This document shows positions 6,492 to 8,984 of a stretch of DNA of 8,984 bases, piece after piece. Source of the stretch: Pseudomonadota bacterium (GTDB taxonomy: Bacteria; Pseudomonadota; Gammaproteobacteria; Burkholderiales; Burkholderiaceae); assembly GCA_021783435.1 (NCBI GenBank), contig JAJXUC010000156.1:1-8984 (forward strand), given 5' to 3'. Under the pieces are notes generated by a model. That model worked only from the letters and a program-made list of their open reading frames with translations. It had not been told where the DNA came from and ran no database searches. A program made the position numbers and the translations under genes. Each line of letters opens with the position of its first letter. Within the stretch, counting starts at the first letter, position 1.

Positions 6492-7844
6492 ATGGACGCG
6501 AAGGAGATGGTGGCGGCGCAGGCGGCCCCGGCACGCTGGAACGCCGGGCTGACGGCGATGCATTGGCGGGTGCTCACCGGGGGATTCCTCGGCTGGGTGT
6601 TCGATGGCTACGAGGCGATCGCGCTGGTCATGGTGCTGGTGCCCATGCTGCACACGCTGCTTGCGCCGGCGCAGTTGGCGTCGTTCCCGGTGTATGCCGG
6701 CACGGCGATCGGCATCACGCTGCTGGGCTGGGGGCTGGGCGGGCTGGTCGGCGGGGTGCTGGCCGACTACATCGGGCGCAAGCGCATGATGCTGTGGTCG
6801 GTGTTCCTCTATGCGGTGTTCTCGGGCCTGACCGCGTTCGCCGACAGCTTCGTGACGCTGTGCGCGCTGCGCTTTCTCACGGGCCTGGCGCTGGGCAGCG
6901 AGTGGAGCACGGGCATTTCGCTGCTCGCCGAGACCTGGCCGCAAAACGCGCGCGCCAAGGGCGCCGGCTTCCTGCAGTCGGGCTTCGGCTGGGGCACGCT
7001 GCTGGCCTCGGTGGCGTGGTATGTGCTGTCGACCACGCATCCGCTCGGCGCGCAGAGCTGGCGCCTGATGTTCATCCTCGGGGCCCTGCCGGCGCTGTTC
7101 GTGCTGTACCTGCGTCGCGGCATCGACGAATCCGAGAAGTGGCGCGACGCGGTGCGCGAGCGCCGCTGGGGGCCCACCGAGGCCAGCGCGCGCAATGGCG
7201 ACAAGGCCTCCCGGCGCCCGTTCTCGCTGGCCCAGTTGTTCCGCGACCCGGTGGCGCGCCGGCGCAGCATCATCACCACACTGCTGTCGATCGTCACCAC
7301 CGTGGGCTGGTGGGCGATCTCGAGCTGGCTGCCCATCTACACCATCGGTCTGGCCAAGGCGCAGGGCCTGGCCGGCGCGCCGGTGTGGGGCGCGCGCGTG
7401 TCCATCTCCTACACGGTGGGGGCGATCGTGGCCTACATGATCGCCGGCTTCATCGCCGACGCCATCGGCCGGCGCGTGTTCATGTTCCTGACCTTCGTCG
7501 GCTGCCTGATCACCACGGTGATCACCTACAAGCTCACCCACACGGTGGATGCGATGATGATCGTTGCGCCGATCAACGGCTTCTTCACGCTGGGATGCGC
7601 CTATGTCTGGATGGCTATCTACCCGGTCGAGCTGTTCACCTCGACCGTGCGCTCGACGGCCATCAGTGTCGTGTTCAACGCCGCGCGGCTCATCGCCTGG
7701 GTGTTTCCCATCATCGCCGGCACGCTGATCCACTCGTTCGGCGGCATCAGCCAGGCCGCGCTGATCATGGGCTCGGTGTACGTGCTGGGCCTGGTGCTGC
7801 CGTGGATGCTGCCGGAGACGGCCGCGACCGGCCTGCCGGATTGA
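6492..7844 (+). CDS. MFS transporter, probable organic/aromatic acid:H+ symporter type
   Basis: A 450-residue inner-membrane major facilitator protein with about 12 predicted hydrophobic segments and a central hydrophilic loop near 208-255. TM1 carries WVFDGYEAIAL (36-45), similar to the acidic DGxD/E motif of the acid:H+ symporter groups. The loop 2-3 signature is GGVLADYIGRKR (87-98), and its second-half copy is GFIADAIGRR (319-328). RFLTGLALGSEW (127-138) and LLAETWP (144-150) are further family motifs, as is YPVELFTSTVRSTA (377-390) in the second half. The length is normal and no lesion is seen. It is transcribed away from the LysR gene and towards the CoA-transferase, 83 bp downstream, so import of a carboxylic acid followed by CoA activation is the likely job. 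The substrate cannot be read from the sequence. Confidence 0.93.
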   Translation: MDAKEMVAAQAAPARWNAGLTAMHWRVLTGGFLGWVFDGYEAIALVMVLVPMLHTLLAPAQLASFPVYAGTAIGITLLGWGLGGLVGGVLADYIGRKRMMLWSVFLYAVFSGLTAFADSFVTLCALRFLTGLALGSEWSTGISLLAETWPQNARAKGAGFLQSGFGWGTLLASVAWYVLSTTHPLGAQSWRLMFILGALPALFVLYLRRGIDESEKWRDAVRERRWGPTEASARNGDKASRRPFSLAQLFRDPVARRRSIITTLLSIVTTVGWWAISSWLPIYTIGLAKAQGLAGAPVWGARVSISYTVGAIVAYMIAGFIADAIGRRVFMFLTFVGCLITTVITYKLTHTVDAMMIVAPINGFFTLGCAYVWMAIYPVELFTSTVRSTAISVVFNAARLIAWVFPIIAGTLIHSFGGISQAALIMGSVYVLGLVLPWMLPETAATGLPD

Positions 7845-7856
7845 GCGCATCGCGTC

Positions 7857-7874
7857 GGTTAATCATTGGTTAAG
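7857..7874. promoter_or_regulatory. Second copy of the GGTTAA-N5-GGyTAAG motif, between transporter and CoA-transferase genes
   Basis: GGTTAA (7857-7862), TCATT, then GGTTAAG (7868-7874). This matches 6360-6377 at 14 of 18 positions and keeps the 11-bp phasing. The motif starts 12 nt after the transporter stop and ends about 54 nt before the CoA-transferase ATG, a place suited to an operator for a separate promoter of that gene. It is AT-rich against a GC-rich background. Function is inferred from the repeat only. Confidence 0.5.
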
Positions 7875-7927
7875 CGTGCGTCGGCGCATCGTCGTTCGAC
7901 GCCGCTCCTTTCCCGAACGTCTCCATC

Positions 7928-8984
7928 ATGCAAGAACAAGCCATTGCCGCGGGGCCTGACGCGCCGCTGCCCCTGGCGGGGGTCCGCGTCGTCGAACTCG
8001 GCACGCTGATTGCCGGGCCCTATGCCGCCGCGCTGCTGGCCCAGTTCGGTGCCGAGGTGATCAAGATCGAGTCGCCCGGGCTCGGCGACCCGCTGCGGTC
8101 CTGGCGCAAACTGCACCAGGGCACGTCGTTGTGGTGGTACGCGCAAAGCCGCAACAAGAAGTCGGTGACGGTCAACCTCAAGCACGCCGACGGGCAGCGC
8201 ATCGTGCGCGAGCTGGCAGCCACCGCCGACATCGTGATCGAGAACTTCCGCCCCGGCACCCTGGAGCAGTGGGGGCTGGGCTGGGAGGACCTGCACCGCA
8301 TCAAGCCGTCGCTGATCATGGTGCGCGTGTCCGGTTACGGCCAGACCGGTCCGTACAAGGACCGCCCGGGCTTTGCCGCGATCGCCGAGTCCATGGGCGG
8401 GCTGCGCTACCTGATTGGCGAACCGGGGCGCGCTCCGGTTCGCACCGGCGTGAGCCTGGGCGATACCCTGGCCTCGCTGTACGGGGTGATCGGGGCGATG
8501 ATGGCTCTGCACCACCTGAAGGCCAATGGCGGCAGCGGCCAGTTCATCGACGTGGCGCTGTACGAGGCCGTGTTCGGCATCATGGAAAGCCTGGTGCCGG
8601 AGTATTCCGCCCAGGGCTTCGTGCGCGAGCGCTCGGGCGCCACGCTGCCGGGCATCGCGCCATCGAACACCTATCGGTGCCGCGACGGTCGCTACGTGAT
8701 CATCGCCGGCAACGCCGACAGCATCTACCGCCGCTTGATGCACGCGATCGGCCGCGCCGACCTCGCCGACGACCCGCAATTGGCCCACAACGAGGGCCGC
8801 GTGCGCCAGGCCGAGATGCTCGACGAGGCCATCGGCGCGTGGACCGGCGCCCACGACCTGGAGCATGTGCTGCAGGTGCTGGAGGCGGCCGAGGTGCCCA
8901 GCGGGCGCATCTACACCGCGGCCGACATCCATGCCGACGCGCATTACCGCGCGCGCGAGATGATCGAACCCCACAGGCTGCCCG
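7928..8984 (+). CDS. CaiB/BaiF family III CoA-transferase (partial, C-terminus off the window)
   Basis: This enzyme family moves CoA between acyl-CoA donors and carboxylic acid acceptors through an aspartyl-CoA thioester. The 352 codons present begin MQEQAIAAGPDAPLPLAGVR. The family N-terminal signature VVELGTLIAGPYAAALLAQFGAEVIKIE spans 21-48. DIVIENFRPGTLEQWGL (101-117) and the SGYGQTGPYKDRPGF region (135-149) follow. D179 in RTGVSLGDT is the expected catalytic aspartate, aligning with Asp169 of formyl-CoA transferase. SGQFIDVALYEAV (203-215) is also typical. Family members are about 400 residues, so roughly 50 are missing at the right edge. ATG 7928 is the best start by domain alignment, although no clear Shine-Dalgarno precedes it. 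It is co-directional with the MFS gene and probably activates the imported acid to its CoA ester; the specific acid is unknown. Confidence 0.93.
   Translation, partial: MQEQAIAAGPDAPLPLAGVRVVELGTLIAGPYAAALLAQFGAEVIKIESPGLGDPLRSWRKLHQGTSLWWYAQSRNKKSVTVNLKHADGQRIVRELAATADIVIENFRPGTLEQWGLGWEDLHRIKPSLIMVRVSGYGQTGPYKDRPGFAAIAESMGGLRYLIGEPGRAPVRTGVSLGDTLASLYGVIGAMMALHHLKANGGSGQFIDVALYEAVFGIMESLVPEYSAQGFVRERSGATLPGIAPSNTYRCRDGRYVIIAGNADSIYRRLMHAIGRADLADDPQLAHNEGRVRQAEMLDEAIGAWTGAHDLEHVLQVLEAAEVPSGRIYTAADIHADAHYRAREMIEPHRLP

Noticed and set aside
6384..7850. 488-codon minus-strand and 476-codon plus-strand alternative frames over the MFS gene
   Set aside because: Both are Arg/His/Gly-rich with no membrane segments or motifs, while the 6492-7844 frame has clear MFS signatures and a strong ribosome-binding site.
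7859..8974. 371-codon minus-strand frame at the right edge
   Set aside because: It is antisense to the CaiB/BaiF CoA-transferase, whose catalytic Asp and family motifs are unambiguous.

Overview
The window looks like a high-GC proteobacterial chromosome, most likely a betaproteobacterium of the Burkholderiales. This rests on G/C-ending codons in the right half and on the LysR / MFS transporter / CaiB-type CoA-transferase combination common in that group. No rRNA, tRNA or CRISPR array was seen, so the species is not fixed.

Left part (1 to about 1139, minus strand): an IS3-family insertion sequence. It has orfA (1044-730), a -1 frameshift signal (TTTTTTA), and orfB, a DD(35)E transposase that runs off the left edge. 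Its right end lies against the 3' portion of a type I restriction-modification specificity gene (hsdS). The reading frame resumes inside a conserved target-recognition motif (ITPCMENGK), so the IS appears to have split hsdS.

Middle part (about 1137-5347, plus strand): hsdS 3' fragment, then a Schlafen AlbA_2 / GHKL-type ATP-binding protein with a C-terminal winged helix, then a complete hsdM methyltransferase. The genes are tightly packed and probably one operon. The order S - accessory gene - M is not the usual one, and no hsdR is visible. A possible 35-codon basic ORF with a good Shine-Dalgarno bridges the hsdS / AlbA_2 junction. The cluster looks like an accessory defence island carrying a mobile-element lesion.

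Right part (5434-8984): a LysR regulator (minus) diverges from an MFS organic-acid-type symporter (plus). A family III CoA-transferase follows in the same direction and is cut by the right edge. The simplest reading is an inducible uptake and CoA-activation module for a carboxylic acid of unknown identity. The LysR/MFS intergenic region holds three GGYYAA half-sites spaced exactly 11 bp, one of them inside the perfect palindrome TTTGGTTAACCAAA. The MFS/CoA-transferase gap carries the same two-repeat pattern (GGTTAA-N5-GGyTAAG), which suggests one regulator acting at both sites.

No gene-free stretch exceeds 300 bases. The gaps are about 86 bp (5348-5433), 137 bp (6355-6491) and 83 bp (7845-7927).
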